A stretch of 64,000 bases of DNA, from the NCBI GenBank assembly GCA_031308135.1, contig JAHLJT010009419.1:183536856-183600855 (forward strand). Direction: 5' to 3'. Shown in pieces: positions 10,801 to 24,509 of the stretch; the first letter of the stretch is position 1; every line of letters starts with the position of its first letter. The translations under genes were made by a program, and so were the position numbers. The DNA comes from Acheta domesticus (taxonomy: Eukaryota; Arthropoda; Insecta; Orthoptera; Gryllidae). Below the pieces are notes generated by a model. The model saw only the letters and a list, made by a program, of their open reading frames with translations, made no database searches and was not told the DNA's origin.

Positions 10801-13800
10801 TTGTCTGCTAGATTGTGAAAGGAGTGTAGCGAAATTTGCATGGTCAGATGGTAGAGCAGGCCTCGTGGCCTGAGTCTTGCCATGAAAAACAAGACATCAT
10901 TGAATTGAACTGAATACAGAAAATGTCTACAAGCCAAGGAAATTAGAAATGGTTATTTGCCAGTCTACAGAGCAAGCAGGGAGGCAAACAGCATGCAATA
11001 TCTTGATGCTTGTTCCTTGTGACCTTGGCTATCACAATGATGTTGCTGATATAATCCACAAGGTCTTAATAATAATTATAGATGGTAAGAAAATGCAACC
11101 CGGTCTCTTCTTAGCAGCTCAAATCTGAAGATGTACTAGAGAACTCAAAGTGGACACTTTAACTGTGACAGTGCAATTACCATTACAAGTTTCATGTAAT
11201 GATAGATGTGTGGCTTCTGAAGGGAAAAATAAAAAGAAAGAAAAGGGAAAAAAACAGCTTTCTTGATCAATGTTACTATACACCTTTCTCACAAATTTTA
11301 TGGAAGAAATGAAAGGAAGGAAAGAAAAAAGAAAAAGAGAAGGAAAAGAACTGAGGACAAGGTAGAAAATACAATTGAATAGCAGAGAATAAAAAGAGGC
11401 TTTCTAGAAATTAGAAAAGATCAAAGTATTTGTGTCTTTCATTTCAGCATAAGTGGTTGCACTGAAAACTTTCTTTTGCTATATTGAATTTTGTTTTGTT
11501 CATTGAAGATTAAAAGTGTATGTTAATTAGATACAGTCTAGGAAATAATGATTTATGGTCCATACAAATAAATAGAATTTAAAATAATTTCAGCTGTATT
11601 CACAGTAGAATGTACAGAATTCTGAAATTTGTAAGGGAGGTGTGTTGTCATCATTTCACCTTTCATTCTTTGTAGTAAGGTTAATGTTACGATTGTTGGT
11701 TATGATGGTAAATATTAGAAATTCCTTCTGATATCTTAGAACATCATCAGTAGAAATTGATTTGCATTTTCCTGTCATGAGTTATACAATTATTAAATTT
11801 ATATATTGCAATTGATTATCTTCAAGGCTTATGAATTTCAATGTAGGTTTTACTCTGCTTTGGAAGAAGAACTTTGTTACAAGTTGTCATGTTTTCTTTC
11901 TTTTGCAGTGGTTCTGGACATGGATGATGGTACCCTTTCCTTTGTAGTGGATGGACAGTACTTGGGAGTTGCATTCCGTGGTTTGAAGGGTCGAAAATTG
12001 TATCCCATTGTGAGTGCAGTGTGGGGTCACTGTGAAATTACTATGAAATACATAGGAGGGTTGGACCGTGAGTATTATTCTAAATATTTTGCTTTGATTG
12101 TGTGATTCAAAACTGTACTGGTTTTTCTTCTCTCTTTTCTTTTCTGCAACTAAACGGAAATGTGTACTTGATCCTATAATTCATAACTTTATGTCCTATA
12201 AGGGGTTCACAAGAAAAGACTGCACTTTTTGAGTTACCATGCCCTTATGCAGGGTCCAAAAAAGAAAAATTCATTTGTGAATCGTAATCCTCCTTGTATA
12301 CTTTCTTTTTGATGTACATATATATAATATGTACATATATGCACATATGTATATGCATATATGTATATTCATAAATACACATATGAATGTTATGTAATGT
12401 TGTGGAAAGATTTCAAGATGTCCAAGGAAATAATACAATTATAAAGTATTATAATATTGCATATAAAACAACTAAATCAATAAATTACTTGTAGGATTTT
12501 TTCCAAAATGACTATTAAATGTTTCATCTGGCTCAACATGAAACACTGTGATTATAAAAAACTTTTTAGTGGTACTTCACATGAATTCCCTGAGACATTT
12601 TCAAAGTTTTCTCAAAATTTGCTCCAAACTTTTCCTTTAAAATACTTGTAAGAATAGAGTGAAGTACACCCAAAGATGGCATGTCTGATGTTTGCTATTA
12701 ACTCTGAATTTTTGAAAACTGTGAAAGTGAATTTTTTTCGGTGTCTTCCTACAATGACAATTATGAATTTAGCAAATTTGTTCATCAAATAAAATTGTTC
12801 TCCACAGTCAGTTCTTTAATTATTGTCATGCATGTATTTTTGAAACTTTTTAGTTTTCCCTGACTTTGAGTGAAATATGGGTAATATTAAAAACAAGACT
12901 TTCTCAAAAACTGCACCAAAGTTTTATTTTTGAACTTTTTGAATGGCTAGTGCTAAGTGCAAAATGGTATAAATGCTATTTTGCTATATTCTTTAGTTTT
13001 ATTTTAAAAAAATTACACAAATAATATATTTTTGGAATCTGTCACATCATTAATATTTACATTATCAGCCATTTGTAAACATTATTACATTTGCAAGTTC
13101 AAGTGTTTTAAATGATATCTGATGAAGTTTCTTGAAAAATCAAAAGTTTTCTGTCAAAATGGGCTCAAAATACTGTATTTTCTGAAACTATCAAATTTTA
13201 AGATGGTGAGATATTCCTATTTCTTTTTATATTTAGTTCTTGAAATACTTTGTATTTTAATTACTACTTATCTTCTTTGCCCCACTAATATTGCATTTAT
13301 CACTGTTATGATTAATTTAATTTTTTTAGTTTGCCCTGCTATGCTCATTAGCTTTCTCAATGTTCAACCATAACTATTGTAATTTTACTTTCATTTTGTT
13401 TGTGGAACTTGACATATAATGCGTTTTTTTATGTGTGGATGTGCAACTCTGTACAGAATTGTGATTCCTGAAGTTCTGCTGGTTTAAACCTGTAATTGAA
13501 CTGATGGCAACTACTAGAAATTATCAGCATTTTTTCTTTCAACATTGAAAATTTAACATTTATTCTGATATTATTACAACTTTATATTGAGCTCATTAAT
13601 GATATGAATAAATTTTTCTCTGTACAACATTCAAAATTCCATATGTTTTTTTGATTAAAGTTTGTAAGCTTACTGTGATGTCTTCTAGGATGATTTCTTG
13701 GGTATCTTCGGGTTGGACATTGTCTGTGGGATGTCCACATTGACGTCCCCCAAGTGTGATATATTCTAACAGTGGGGAAAGGTTACCAATGTCCCCAGAA

Positions 13801-14380
13801 TGTTCTAACTTATTCAATACTCTCATATGATTCAATAAATTGAATTAATATAATTTGCAAACGTGACTTGCCCTTCCTGTGCTTTGGATGAAGCACCTAA
13901 TCACGACTATCTACCCGATGTAAATCATATCCGTCTACGGCTCTATTCTAACATAATTTCATTCAATACAGAGTCTATTTTCATTTAAATTTCAAGTTAT
14001 AAATTACTCTGAAAGTTCAACTAATACCCTTGAATTCTAACTTATGCAATACAAAAACAGCCGAATTAATTGTAAGTTCCTGTTTCCCTATCATCAAGTT
14101 ATTACCTAGCTTTGACTGAAATAATATTCATACCATCCTGATCGGTTGGTGATGAGAGAGTGATCATATTGACCTTCTTGCAGAACCCTGACTTTCAAAG
14201 CTGCCTTTCCATTTTCTGCATATCATTTCCCAGGGCCATGCTTTGCAAAAGAAAAGCGCTCAGACATCAAACATAAAATCCTAGACTTGTTGATTAGTTG
14301 TCCTAACAATGCATATTCTTTTACTTTCAATGTTCTGTATGTATACAATCCCATTGTAACTACAACACTTGATGTTGATT

Positions 14381-14411
<31 letters not shown>

Positions 14412-15179
14412 TTACACTAAGCCAGCTTTTTAAATTTGTCTCTCATGTTAAAATTTAAATTACAGACAATTTCAGCAATACTTAAATGGCATTTTCTTGA
14501 AAATGGCTCCAAATTTTTCAGTGAAATGTGCATACAGTACCAGATTTTACCCTTCTATAATATTTGTAAAATCATATTTCAATTTGACTATTAGGTATCT
14601 GAAAAATTAAAGAAGGGTGAAAAAAATTGTTTTACGCACAACAGATACCAGATATAGGATCATATTTTACCTTTTTACAGTATTCTTAAAGTTATATTTC
14701 AATTTTACCTTTAGGTATCCAAAAAATTGAGAAAACATGAATAAAATATGTTATAGATGGCAGCTGAGAAGATAGTGTGCATAAACCAAAAAGATAACAC
14801 ACTAAAATGATAAGGAAATTAGTATGAGAAAGTCTGTGCCATTCTGTAGTATCACTAGTTATTTTTTAAATTGTGTTAATATAAAATATAAATTACGTAG
14901 GAAAATGTTAATGACATTCATTCCAGCAATATTTAAAAATATTGATATAAACATTTGTTAATAAATTTTCTCTTACATCTGTAATTTTAATGAACTATTA
15001 GTTATTTACATTTAATCTGAATTAATGGTCTTATTTCAGCTGAACCCCTTCCTTTAATGGACCTCTGCAGACGTGTAATCCGACAGCGAATCGGCAAGGA
15101 TCGTCTTGAAGAACGCATTGCTAGCCTAAATCTGCCTCACGCAATGAAAGTGTACCTACTCTATCGAGATCGTAGATAA
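4895..15179 (+). CDS. gus: SPRY domain/SOCS box protein, gustavus (SPSB1/4) family, six coding exons
   Basis: The family supplies substrate receptors of a Cullin-RING (Elongin B/C, Cul5/Cul2) ubiquitin ligase; the Drosophila member binds Vasa. Exons by splice sites and reading frame are 4895-4913, 6688-6875, 7596-7781, 9538-9682, 11909-12067 and 15040-15179, totalling 837 nt or 278 aa. All donors are GT and acceptors AG, and phases match. The protein begins MGQKISG, as in fly and vertebrate homologues. The SPRY domain spans roughly residues 35-230, with segments such as [39 protein letters not shown] and [12 protein letters not shown]-terminal SOCS box runs from about 235 ([10 protein letters not shown]) to the YLLYRDRR end. 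Length matches the family and no break is seen. An in-frame upstream ATG at 4889 gives MNMGQK. The open frame extends to 4598 through a polyalanine tract, but the MGQK start at 4895 has the better context (AACATGG). Symbol is by resemblance. Confidence 0.95.
7924..7971. repeat. Perfect hairpin in intron 3 of the gustavus-like gene
   Basis: Two 20-bp arms, CATTTATCTTGATCCAAGAT and its exact reverse complement, are separated by 8 bp (TTCAAGAT). Shorter related palindromes (CAAGATATCTTG) lie just upstream near 7892. The hairpin is inside intron 3, about 140 bp after its donor site. Confidence 0.9.
8390..9080 (+). pseudogene. Decayed LINE reverse-transcriptase fragment (RTE-like) in an intron
   Basis: Short peptide stretches scattered over three frames follow the order of a non-LTR reverse transcriptase: an [10 protein letters not shown] segment near 8670, a REEQSGF segment near 8755, a stretch like LPTSVIF-DYK-AYDK near 8846-8890 and IQTLYKNS near 8950. 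Many frameshifts and stops interrupt them. It lies in intron 3 of the gustavus-like gene, in the same orientation. The RTE-like assignment rests on motif flavour only. Confidence 0.5.
10570..10920 (+). repeat. tRNA-like SINE remnant in intron 4 of the gustavus-like gene
   Basis: GTTTCGATGATGTAACGGTT and the following TAGTGTATCGGGCTG resemble a tRNA-type A-box head, with a degraded B-box region near 10620. The body contains a TATTTACTGCATGTGAAAGA segment, and the tail ends ATTGAATTGAACTGAAT, a simple tail of the kind seen on many arthropod SINEs. The sequence differs from the other SINE family in this window. No second copy is in view. Confidence 0.5.
12580..13190 (+). repeat. Dispersed AT-rich repeat ('ATGAAGCCCC' family), copy B
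   Basis: This begins ACTTCACATGAATTCCCTGA and carries a GGTGTCTTCCTACAATGACA block, a CTCAAAAACTGCACC block and an ATTTACATTATCAGCCATTT block, in the same order as copy D near 26.1-27.3 kb. It lies in intron 5 of the gustavus-like gene and shows no coding capacity. Confidence 0.6.
14470..14860 (+). repeat. 3' part of the dispersed AT-rich repeat, copy B continued
   Basis: This contains an AAAATGGCTCCAAATTTTTC block and closes with AGTCTGTGCCATTCTGTAG, the same closing motif as copy D at about 27340-27358. The gap between 13.2 and 14.47 kb suggests that copy B was split by a later insertion or deletion. Confidence 0.5.
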
Positions 15180-18100
15180 CAGACTGAAGCACTAGTGGAA
15201 CTAGAATGGCAGCATGCAACAATTCTCGCTCAACATTTCTGATAAGTAATTCTTTTATTAACGTACTGATTGTCCATGGACTTAGCATTGCCTTGCTGCA
15301 GTCAGTGATTGTGGGGCAAATCGGCAATTTCTTTTCATTCTTTTCCTTTCGTTTCTTTCTTCTTGTTTCAAAGAGTGATTCTTAAATATTGGGACATGGT
15401 TCATTCCAAGGCATTGATACAACTGGAAGAAGCTATAATCTCAGTCATTGTGTGTGAACTGAAATAAATTGAAGGACATTCTTCAGTTGATTTTATTTTG
15501 TTGCTACAATCGAGTATTCTTTGGTTTCTTTTGAACTAAATACTTTGGAAGGAATTAATAGAATGTTGAAGCAAGTATGCATGCAGCATACATGGAGATT
15601 TTGTGGATCAGTTTGGCTATGAATGTTGTCTTTTGTAGTGATGTGCTTCTTTGAAAGTACATGAAGGTAATGTGTGACTTAGTGTGTTTTGAGGAAAGAA
15701 TGAAAGATATTTGTCTATCCAAAATATAAATGCTAGAAAAATGCAAAACACGGTGTTCCATTGTAGAGATTTCTCAGTTTGTATTTGTGTTAAAGTTGCA
15801 CATGATATCATTTAGGGACTATATGTGATGTACTGTGTGTGTGACCGTATCGTGAAGGAAGAAGAGAAGAAGAATTGCAAGAAGAACAGCAGATCTGAAT
15901 GACTGTATCTTTGCTTCAGAAATATGAACTACATGTAGGGGCACTGAATATATATTTCTTAATATGTTGTTTTTGCATTGTGGGACCCATATAGTTCTGT
16001 TTTCTGTGAAAACAGATGTTGAATTCATATTTCCTTTTGAAATGTGTCCGTACAGTGGACAAGATGACAGTGGAGTGAATATGAGGCCATTCAGCATAAA
16101 ATGAAATGTGTATTTTCATTGTACGCAAGATTTGCAATGCACAACTAAATAGAGGTACAAAATACATTTCTGTACTTTAAAACTTGCAAAATTTTCATTT
16201 ATTGTTATTTTACTTGTCAAAATATGTAATTTAAATGTAATTTTGGTTTAAAAGAAGAACATTTTAGACATGAAGAATGAAAAGGAGTATTTTCAATGGA
16301 TAAAAGAGACTTGAATTCTTCCAATGAAATAAATGTGTTAAAAGTAGCTTGTAATTATTGGTGAATTAAGTACCTCTATTTCACATATTTTAATGTCTAC
16401 AAACAGAATAGAAATTATTTATGATAGACTGCCCTGGTTTCGTCAGAATTATCATTTTAGCATGTGAAATGCTTCCTGACACAGAGGCCTAGCCATCACT
16501 CATTATGTTGTATGGATTTCTTTCTGTAATATTAAATTTGTTGAAAACTTTTTTGTTACCTAGAAGCTTCATATTAAAATTCATATTCTCCAGCCTATGT
16601 CTATAGTAAATATTGTCAGTTAGACAAATTATTTTATTCTTTGTATAATTTTCTCATTCATCTGTTTTATAGTTAAAAGGTTTGGTTTTCATTCATTGAG
16701 AACTTATTTTGTGTTAATTAATGTGTAGTGTCAAGAATGTGTTAAGTAAAGAGATGTATTGATAATTATAAATAATTCTGGCAAATTATTGCCCCATCGT
16801 TTTGCTAGATTCTAACCTAAAAATGAATGTGAATGGAGTCTAAAATATAAGGAGTTCAGACATCAAATAAAAGAAAAATAAACTGTATCATTATTGTTTA
16901 AAAAAAATCAGCATTGTATTGTCTGAAGACACGTGCATTAATGCTTATAGTATTGATGGAAGAAATGTTAAAATACTTATTAATAACCTTTCGTTACTTT
17001 GAACCATTTTTAATTCAGAGAACAAATTATAATTTTTTGTCAATACCCATTTTTGACAGTCTACTCAAATGTTTTGTTTTTATAATGTCTGTACATTACT
17101 TTTATTTTGTTCATCTTTTAATATTTATGATTAATTCTTTCCTACAATATTTCATAATACAAATCCTTACTGTTCTGACTGAAGATTTTTGCCATGACAC
17201 ATAGTATTAGCTGTTGACATGTGTAGAAGTTCTTTCATAAAGCACCAAAAATAAGTCACAGAATGGATTTGGGTGTATGAGATGGAGGGAAAAGATGAGT
17301 CTGTTAATAATGAATAAGTGTAATGTGTGATGATTCTATTCCGTGTAATGAAGATTAAATTTAATTGCGTGTTATGAAAGCAGTAAATATGTTTCTTATG
17401 ACTTTTTTTTGTAAAACTGAATTTCTATTAGAAGCAAACGCGATAAAGTGTATCTGAAGTTCCATCCATTAAGTGCACCAGTAGACAAGCGCATGTGTCA
17501 TTTCATTACTCAAAAAAGAAAAAAAAGCAACAAAAAAGCTCAAATGTTGTTCAAAGAATACCTAAACTGAGTTTAATGGACAAAAAATTGTGGACATTTC
17601 TTTTAAAATTGTTTTGAAAGATAAAAAAAATGTTATTTGGTAATTTATTGTTTTAATTTAAAAAATGCCTTTTATATCCCTAGATTCCTGTGCTTATAAT
17701 ATTTAAAAAAGTCCCAGAAAGTAGTTTTAAGAAAGTTGTCACTTTGTGAAAATGTGATTCAATTTAAACACAGAATTATAAGTTAGTTTTGGTATTATAA
17801 AAAAATACTTTTGAAAATAATTAAAATAATTGGTGAATTGATTTGCCTTTTAGGTCAATTGAAATTTCTTCAAAGTTCTGAGAAAATATTCAAAATGAAA
17901 TCTCCACTACAGAAACACACTTATTGTATTACAATTGAACCTATTAGGTTCATTTTTATTTCCACACACTTTTCTGTGAAATTTGTCCTAGTTTTTTTAA
18001 TTTTAGCTCATAAATATTTATATTTTTGCCTTTGCGTATGTGTAATGTACATTATTATTGATAGAAACTGAATAAGTTAAAAAAATATAAATGTCCTGAC

Positions 18101-21100
18101 CTCCCTTTGTAATCCTTCCTTACCTCAGATTTACAAAAGAAAGAAAATAAGTTGTAGATATAAGCAGTAGTTTTATGTACACAGACTTTGCTCCGATGTA
18201 TGGAATTCAGTGCAGAAGTATTCTATCCTTTGTGTAATTATCAGTGATCAGAGCCTCTGAGATTTAACTTGTATGTTATAAAAGAATGTTCTGATAGTTC
18301 CTCTTTGATTTACATATATTCCAATGACTTTCATTTTATGTTGCCTGTGTTAGAAGTTATCTTAGTTTCAAAAAATATCTACCTCATAATACCAAAGATA
18401 ATGTTTTGTAGATTGCAACTAGTCTGTTTTATGAACTTGACAATGTAACAAGTTCATACGGTGCTACTACCTTATTTTTCGGTCATTGTTAGACCTTGAT
18501 TTATGATGTAGATTTGAATCATAAACGACTTCCTGATTGAAGTTTTCCTTGATAACGATAGAAAAGTACTAGTATATTTCTCAACAGCATCTGTAACTTA
18601 ATTCCTGTCATTATTTTCTCCCAGTATCCCCTTCCCCCACCAAATTCCTTCTTCAATTCTTCCTCAAAATTGCAAGACTGCAGAGAAGAAATTCGTATTT
18701 TCTTGGACATTTGTATTCCAGAAAAGTGTATGATTATTAATAATCATAAGATAAAGTTTTGTGGAAACAAACTTGTGCAGAGAAATAGTCAAAATACTAA
18801 ATTACTGTGGATAATGTGGTTCTAAAAGGAGCTGCATAATTTAATAGCAAATAACTATTGGCACATTTTTTCATGACTAACTCATTTGTTTTGGAATTTG
18901 CTTCATGCAGAAAATAAATTATTGTAGACCAAATTTCAAAGTCTGAGAAAATGTTAAAATGCATAAACGTTCTCATGAAACATATAAATGGAATATACAA
19001 TGGGAAAGCTTAACTGTAATACTTTCAACTCAAAATTATGATGTAATACAAATACATTTACATCACAGCCTTATAAAGATATATGAAATTGTTTTTTGAA
19101 ATTTAGGATAAGATTTTGTTTTCTGTCAAATTTTCTTATTTTCTAATCTTGAAATTACTTTCTATTAAGTCATTTTGTATCTTTCATTTTTTTCAGAAAG
19201 AAATTTAACTTGCATTTAAGTTGGAACATTTATAATAATTTGTGATGTGATGTGAGGTCAGTTTGGGTATTCATTGAACCAGATTATTGCAATTGTACTA
19301 TAAACTTATACACCAATGAAATTGAGGTAATAAAGTATTGAGATGTATTCAAAGATGTACTGGAATTGAACAAAATGTATTGTGGATTAGCATTGGATTT
19401 ATGCATGCAAGAGTAAATGTTACATATATTAATTATACCTAAAATATACAGACGTTTCTTCTCAGAATATTACAAGAAGTTGACACAGAAAGTGGTGTTA
19501 CCATGGGTTAGGAACCCCTTATGAAATCTTGTGTTAACTTGCAGTAGAAACATAACATAATGAATAAATAAATGAAAATGCATTAGATTCTTCAAGGATT
19601 CAAAAACAATTTTGAAATATTTGTGTTCAGTGTTTTGTGTCATTTGTCAAATGTCTTTCAAATATTAATGTATTGTGAAATCTTGTGGGCTTGAAAATAC
19701 ATTGGCTCATCCCCTAAAGATCTCGGTAGAAGTTTTATTCTAATCTTGTGCATATATAAATCTTTTTGTTATAAAATACATAAGGCAGTATATATTTTAT
19801 GTGAAAATATTACTGTATGAGATCTTGGTAATATTTTCACCTTTAAACATATATAAATTTTGTGATAATTTCTACTTTTCAGAGATTTAAAGACAAAATT
19901 GAAGGAACAACATAAAGAGTATGATTCTGTATAAATCCAGTGCGCTACTGAGTGAATTGCATGATAGCATATCAGAGAAGGTGAAGTGAAATTAGGAAAA
20001 AATAATACGCAGAGTTTTTCTTCCCTTAGTTTCACTTAATGTATTGCGACCTAATGAATTCTTGTAAAAATATTGACACATGCTGATCTTGAAAATAAAG
20101 AAAAACACTCCCAGTGAACATCACTATGAAAAAGTTTGTTTGTTATTGTATGTTGTCAATAAAAACTTTTATGATGATAACATACTGTAAAACCTTGCCA
20201 AAAATTGATTCATAATATTCATTTATCCCTGATAGATACTGTGTTTTTGTGTAGGCAAGTCTTGCTCTTACACTAGGAAAAACTTCAAACCATTTTTAAA
20301 AAAATGGATCCCATTTTAAATACAGATCCCATTTCAAATACATGTTAAATACAGGTGAACAAAAAACATAAGTGCAGAAATTGTGTTAAAGAATATAGTA
20401 ATACTATGATAATATTCTGCAATATTTTTCTTCAGATGTATGAGTAAATAAATTTGTGAAATATGTTTTGCTGATTTTTTATGATTATGAGTGTTCAGTC
20501 TCATTTAAATAACTGCTTTGCTGTTCAGAGAGAGAAAAAAAAAGCTTATTGTACTTTTGGCATCAATATTTATTGATCATTAATTTTCATTATTTTGGAT
20601 ACTGTACTAGATATATTAGTATGGAATGGAATTAATCAATTTACTTTGACAGGATTCAAACATATTGCACTGATATGAAATTTGTTTATGCAAATAATTT
20701 TAAAATTAAGTCCTCTGTGTCTAGGAATTGCATTTTTTATGTCTTAAATAAAGTCCTGTATTGTATAAATTATATGAGGCATATAAAATGATGTATAGGA
20801 AGGTGGGTAGAAATTCTCATTAAAAGCACAAAAAAAGAAAATTATGATAGGGTGACTGAATTCACTGATGAAATTTAGAATGGTCTGTATATTAGACCAT
20901 TTCAGTATGTGATACTGTGATCCATGGCTTCCACAGATGTCCCTTTGTCTACCTGCCAATCTTGAATTAAGTGAAGGTGCAAAATCCAAAGAGACTTTTT
21001 TGTAATGGGCAAGTGTCTTTCCAGATTTTGTATTTTGAATTTTTCATATTTTGTTAAGTGCATAAATTAGTTGACAATGCAAACTGTACATTGAAACATG

Positions 21101-22020
21101 TTTGTCACTGTGACAACTTGCTGTATTAACCACGGTAGTTTCTTCTATACCATTGATAACTGTAGGTCTGTTAGTGTGTCATCGAGATAGAAAAAAGAAT
21201 GAGCTTATGGAGAAAATACTTCAGATTGCCCAAAGGGGGCAATTATTGTGATTTCATATGATTACCTTTCATTTTAAAAATCCAATTTACCTGAGGAGTT
21301 CAGATTCCAATAAATAAATCTGTTCAAATTGTTGAAAAAACTTGCAGAATATATTATAATTCTTATCAATGAATAAAATGTTCAGTGCAACATGATGAAA
21401 GAAAGCTAAAAGAAATTGATTTACAAAGAATGATTTTACTTTCTTCGAGGACAGGTACAAAGTACAATGTATATTGAATCTCAAGACTGCATTAAATTTG
21501 GTTTCTGCATTGCACTGACAAGCTCCACTCCTTACACTGACCCTGCAGTTAGTGTACTACGTTAATGAGGACTTCTTTTATCATAAGTAGTTAAAATTAG
21601 GGGTCTGCAACACAAAGTATTTGACTTGTAGTATGTAGTATGTAAAATATGGCAGTTGTGAATTGGCAGAATGTACACACATGAATGTTATGAATGGTAT
21701 TGTGAATGAAAAAGATGTACGAACCATACTTTACATTGTGTGTGCTACTTTTAGTACAATATGCTGTATTTGTAAAAAACGGCATTGTATTGTTTAATAC
21801 ATTTCATTTTGCACATTTGTTTTTCAGAATTCTGTGGAAACATTTAATTTAGGAGTTCATTGGATGTGTCTCTTCATCAATTGCAGCTATGGAATTTGTC
21901 CGTGTTTCACTATGTTATTAACTTGTAATTCATATAATGAATAGATGTTAAATAAAATTTTAATTTGGTATTACATAAACATTTAATAAAAAGAAATTTT
22001 GAAAAGTGCAAATCTATGCA
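15180..22020 (+). other. Gene-free AT-rich stretch downstream of the gustavus-like gene, possible long 3' UTR
   Basis: No coding exon, RNA gene or recognisable transposon is seen over about 6.8 kb, in contrast to the repeat-packed DNA that follows. The first canonical poly(A) signal, AATAAA, is at 15463-15468. Others follow, for example near 16330, 16868 and 21950 (TAAATAAAATTTTAAT). A long 3' UTR is plausible for a regulatory gene of this family, but the transcript end cannot be fixed from sequence. Confidence 0.35.
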
Positions 22021-22439
22021 TTTGTGTGTTATTATGGAAAAAACAAACCTTGAATCAAGGGTAAGTTTTCACACATCACTACAGCTCTAATTAAATTTTC
22101 ATTTTTTCAGATGCTAGTTTTCATGTTTACATATTAACTTGAAAATTAAGCCGAGTTGGCTTTTCTCATTCATTGAATTTGGACTCTGCAAACTCAACTT
22201 ATCCCAATATAATCAGCAGTGACAAAACAGGTTATATTTGAAAAATTGTTAATCATTTCAGTTTTAATTATACTAGCAGAACTCAGCAGACATCCTTTCT
22301 ATCTCTCTTTGTTTTTTCCACTCACCCTCTCACTCTTTTTCCCTTACTTTCTCTCTCTTTCCTTTCTCTAGCACACCCCAGCATATGCTCTTCTCTTTTC
22401 TCCTTTCTCTTTTTAACTTTCTCACGCTTAAGAAGGAAT

Positions 22440-23425
22440 TTCTTAAGAAGAGAAAGTTATGTAATGCTGCATGATAAAACGGGGAATTTTCGACAGAAAA
22501 AAACTCTTTATTACAGGGCCCTGGTAACGAAAAAGTGAATAAATCCAGTTGCTAAATTTAGAAAAAAGATCCGCCAACATGCTGTGCAGCCAGAATCCAT
22601 GTTTTGTGGCACCTTGATTACGAAAAATTGATTGACGGCAAAACATTTATCCATCTGCAAACAATGCTAACGACTAAACCATTCAACTGATTTTCTCCAA
22701 AATTGATAATTCCCCCATCGATCTGTCTGATATCGAGGGCTGTGGAATATGAAACTGATATTTTAATTTTGGGGGGTAGTTTACATGAAAACCCTGGGAC
22801 ATTAAAAAAAAAATGGCGACAACAATTTTGATTGAATTTTGTTGTTGGATTGTCTGAAGGACGTTTGAGAGAATGGTGCAGGTCTCCTGTTGGTTGAAAA
22901 CTAATTTTTCGAAAATTCACTAAACTCAAAATTTTTTTGGCATCTTCCTACAACTACAATTATGAAGATACAATTTTTTTCTTAATGAAAGGTGTTCATA
23001 AAAAACATCTTCAAAAAAGGTCAATTTCAATTTTTGAAAAACATGAGTAGTTTTTGTGAAATTTTGTGTCAAACAGGCAATTTTTATTCTTTAAACCATT
23101 TTTTCTTGAAAACCGCACATTTTTTGGGACCTAAAATTGCACAACGTTAGCTTAAGAGAATGGCGCAGGTCTCCTGTTCATTAAAGTGCCTGATTTTGCA
23201 ACAACAACAACAACAACAACAAAAACAAAAAAAAACGCCTTTTCTTACAACGACACTTGTGATGATATAATTTTTTTTCTTAATGAAACATGTTCATCAG
23301 AAACAGATCTTCAAATAAGGTACTGTTGAATTTTCCAAAAATATGAGTATTTGTGGAGAAATCTGGCATCAAAATTAGTCACCCCATCCCATAAGAGAAT
23401 TTTACAACAGTGCTAAAAAATTGTT
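22440..23425 (+). repeat. Dispersed AT-rich repeat, copy C with its 5' part
   Basis: The 5' part opens with AGAAAGTTATGTAATGCTGC and contains AATCCAGTTGCTAAATTTA. It runs into the ATGAAAACCCTGGGACAT block near 22785, a GGCATCTTCCTACAACTACA block and a CATAAAAAACATCTTC block. Two passages near 22860-22920 and 23150-23200 (GAGAATGGTGCAGGTCTCC and GAGAATGGCGCAGGTCTCC) indicate internal duplication. A (CAA)n run sits at about 23198-23222. It is preceded by a pyrimidine-rich CT tract at 22290-22420. Confidence 0.65.
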
Positions 23426-23965
23426 TGGTAACCTATTGTAGGATCCTGCTATATAGAGAATAAATAATGAAAATTCATTATTTTAAATACATAAAATTTT
23501 ATAAAAAATAAAATAACAGGCTGTCTTAGCTTAAATTTAAATAATGTTATTTATATTTATGACAATTACATGATTCGACAGGATTAATACATTAAAAGAA
23601 AATAGTAATTTATAATAATTTATAAAAAAGTTTGTTAAATTTACTTTGCAATATTTGCAATACATGAAATTAAAAATAATTGCTTTCAGTGAATATAAGA
23701 TTCGAATGACGTACAAAAATGCCCAATGATATTGGTATTGTAACATTGACGTGGTTTAATTCCTGTAGCTCATTGAAACAAAAATAAAAGCTCCTTTCAG
23801 CGGTTGAATTTGCATTCTCTTGATTCTTAAATGATAAATCTAAATCATTAAAAATACTGGATAATTATTCGGCAATAAAAAAAGCGTTTATTCCTTATTA
23901 CACTAGTTTATGTTCATCCATGCCAGTTGAATGATTGTTTTCCTTTCGTCGTGGGGGAAGGGGTC
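23426..23965. other. AT-rich interval, nothing recognised
   Basis: AT-rich sequence between the dispersed repeat and the LTR. No supported gene, RNA or repeat boundary was found. Confidence 0.5.
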
Positions 23966-24489
23966 TGGCACCACGTGCAGGGGAGTGGAAGGACGGTAAG
24001 GGCGGAAGGTGCCCTCTGGGCCATTCCATATTCTATTAAAGGCCTAAGGCGGATGAGAGGGAGCAATAAGAACAGGGATGACCCCAGTCATGGCAAACAG
24101 CAGTTTATTGGAGAGGTACACAGGCACCTGACGTAGCCCAGCCTCGGAGAGAGTGCACGGTGATCAGGGGCAAGGGCGGGAAGCTGCTAGCAGGATCCCG
24201 GAGGGTCTGTCTGGACTAGCGGGATTGAGGTATGTCGGCAGGACCAGTTAGGGCCGATCTGAACCGACGGAGCGGTGAAGGGAGGTCGGCAGGGCCAGTT
24301 TGGGCCTATCTGAACCGACGGGGAGTGGAAGGTCCGTGCACACGGGCGACGAGCTCACGAGTAGCATTCGTCCCCCCGCTAAGCGGAGGTTAAGCCGTTA
24401 TTTAGGCCTTTTCTGCTGAGACGCTCTTTCCGCGGCGGAGCTACGTCATTATGCTTACGCGGGCGCCAGCCGTCTGCGGCCACGCAACA
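23966..24489 (-). mobile_element. Solo or 3' LTR with adjacent polypurine tract, minus orientation
   Basis: Read on the minus strand, a purine tract (CTTCTCGAGGGGGGG then AGTGA, 24490-24510) immediately precedes TGTTGCGTGG, the arrangement expected at the start of a 3' LTR. The GC-rich block extends to about 23966, where the minus strand ends GGTGCCA. It contains two related 50-bp passages near 24230-24320 (AGGACCAGTTAGGGC and AGGGCCAGTTTGGGC, each followed by a CTGAACCGACGG). No pol or gag sequence remains beside it. The left edge is approximate. Confidence 0.5.
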
Positions 24490-24509
24490 TCACTCCCCCC
24501 CTCGAGAAG

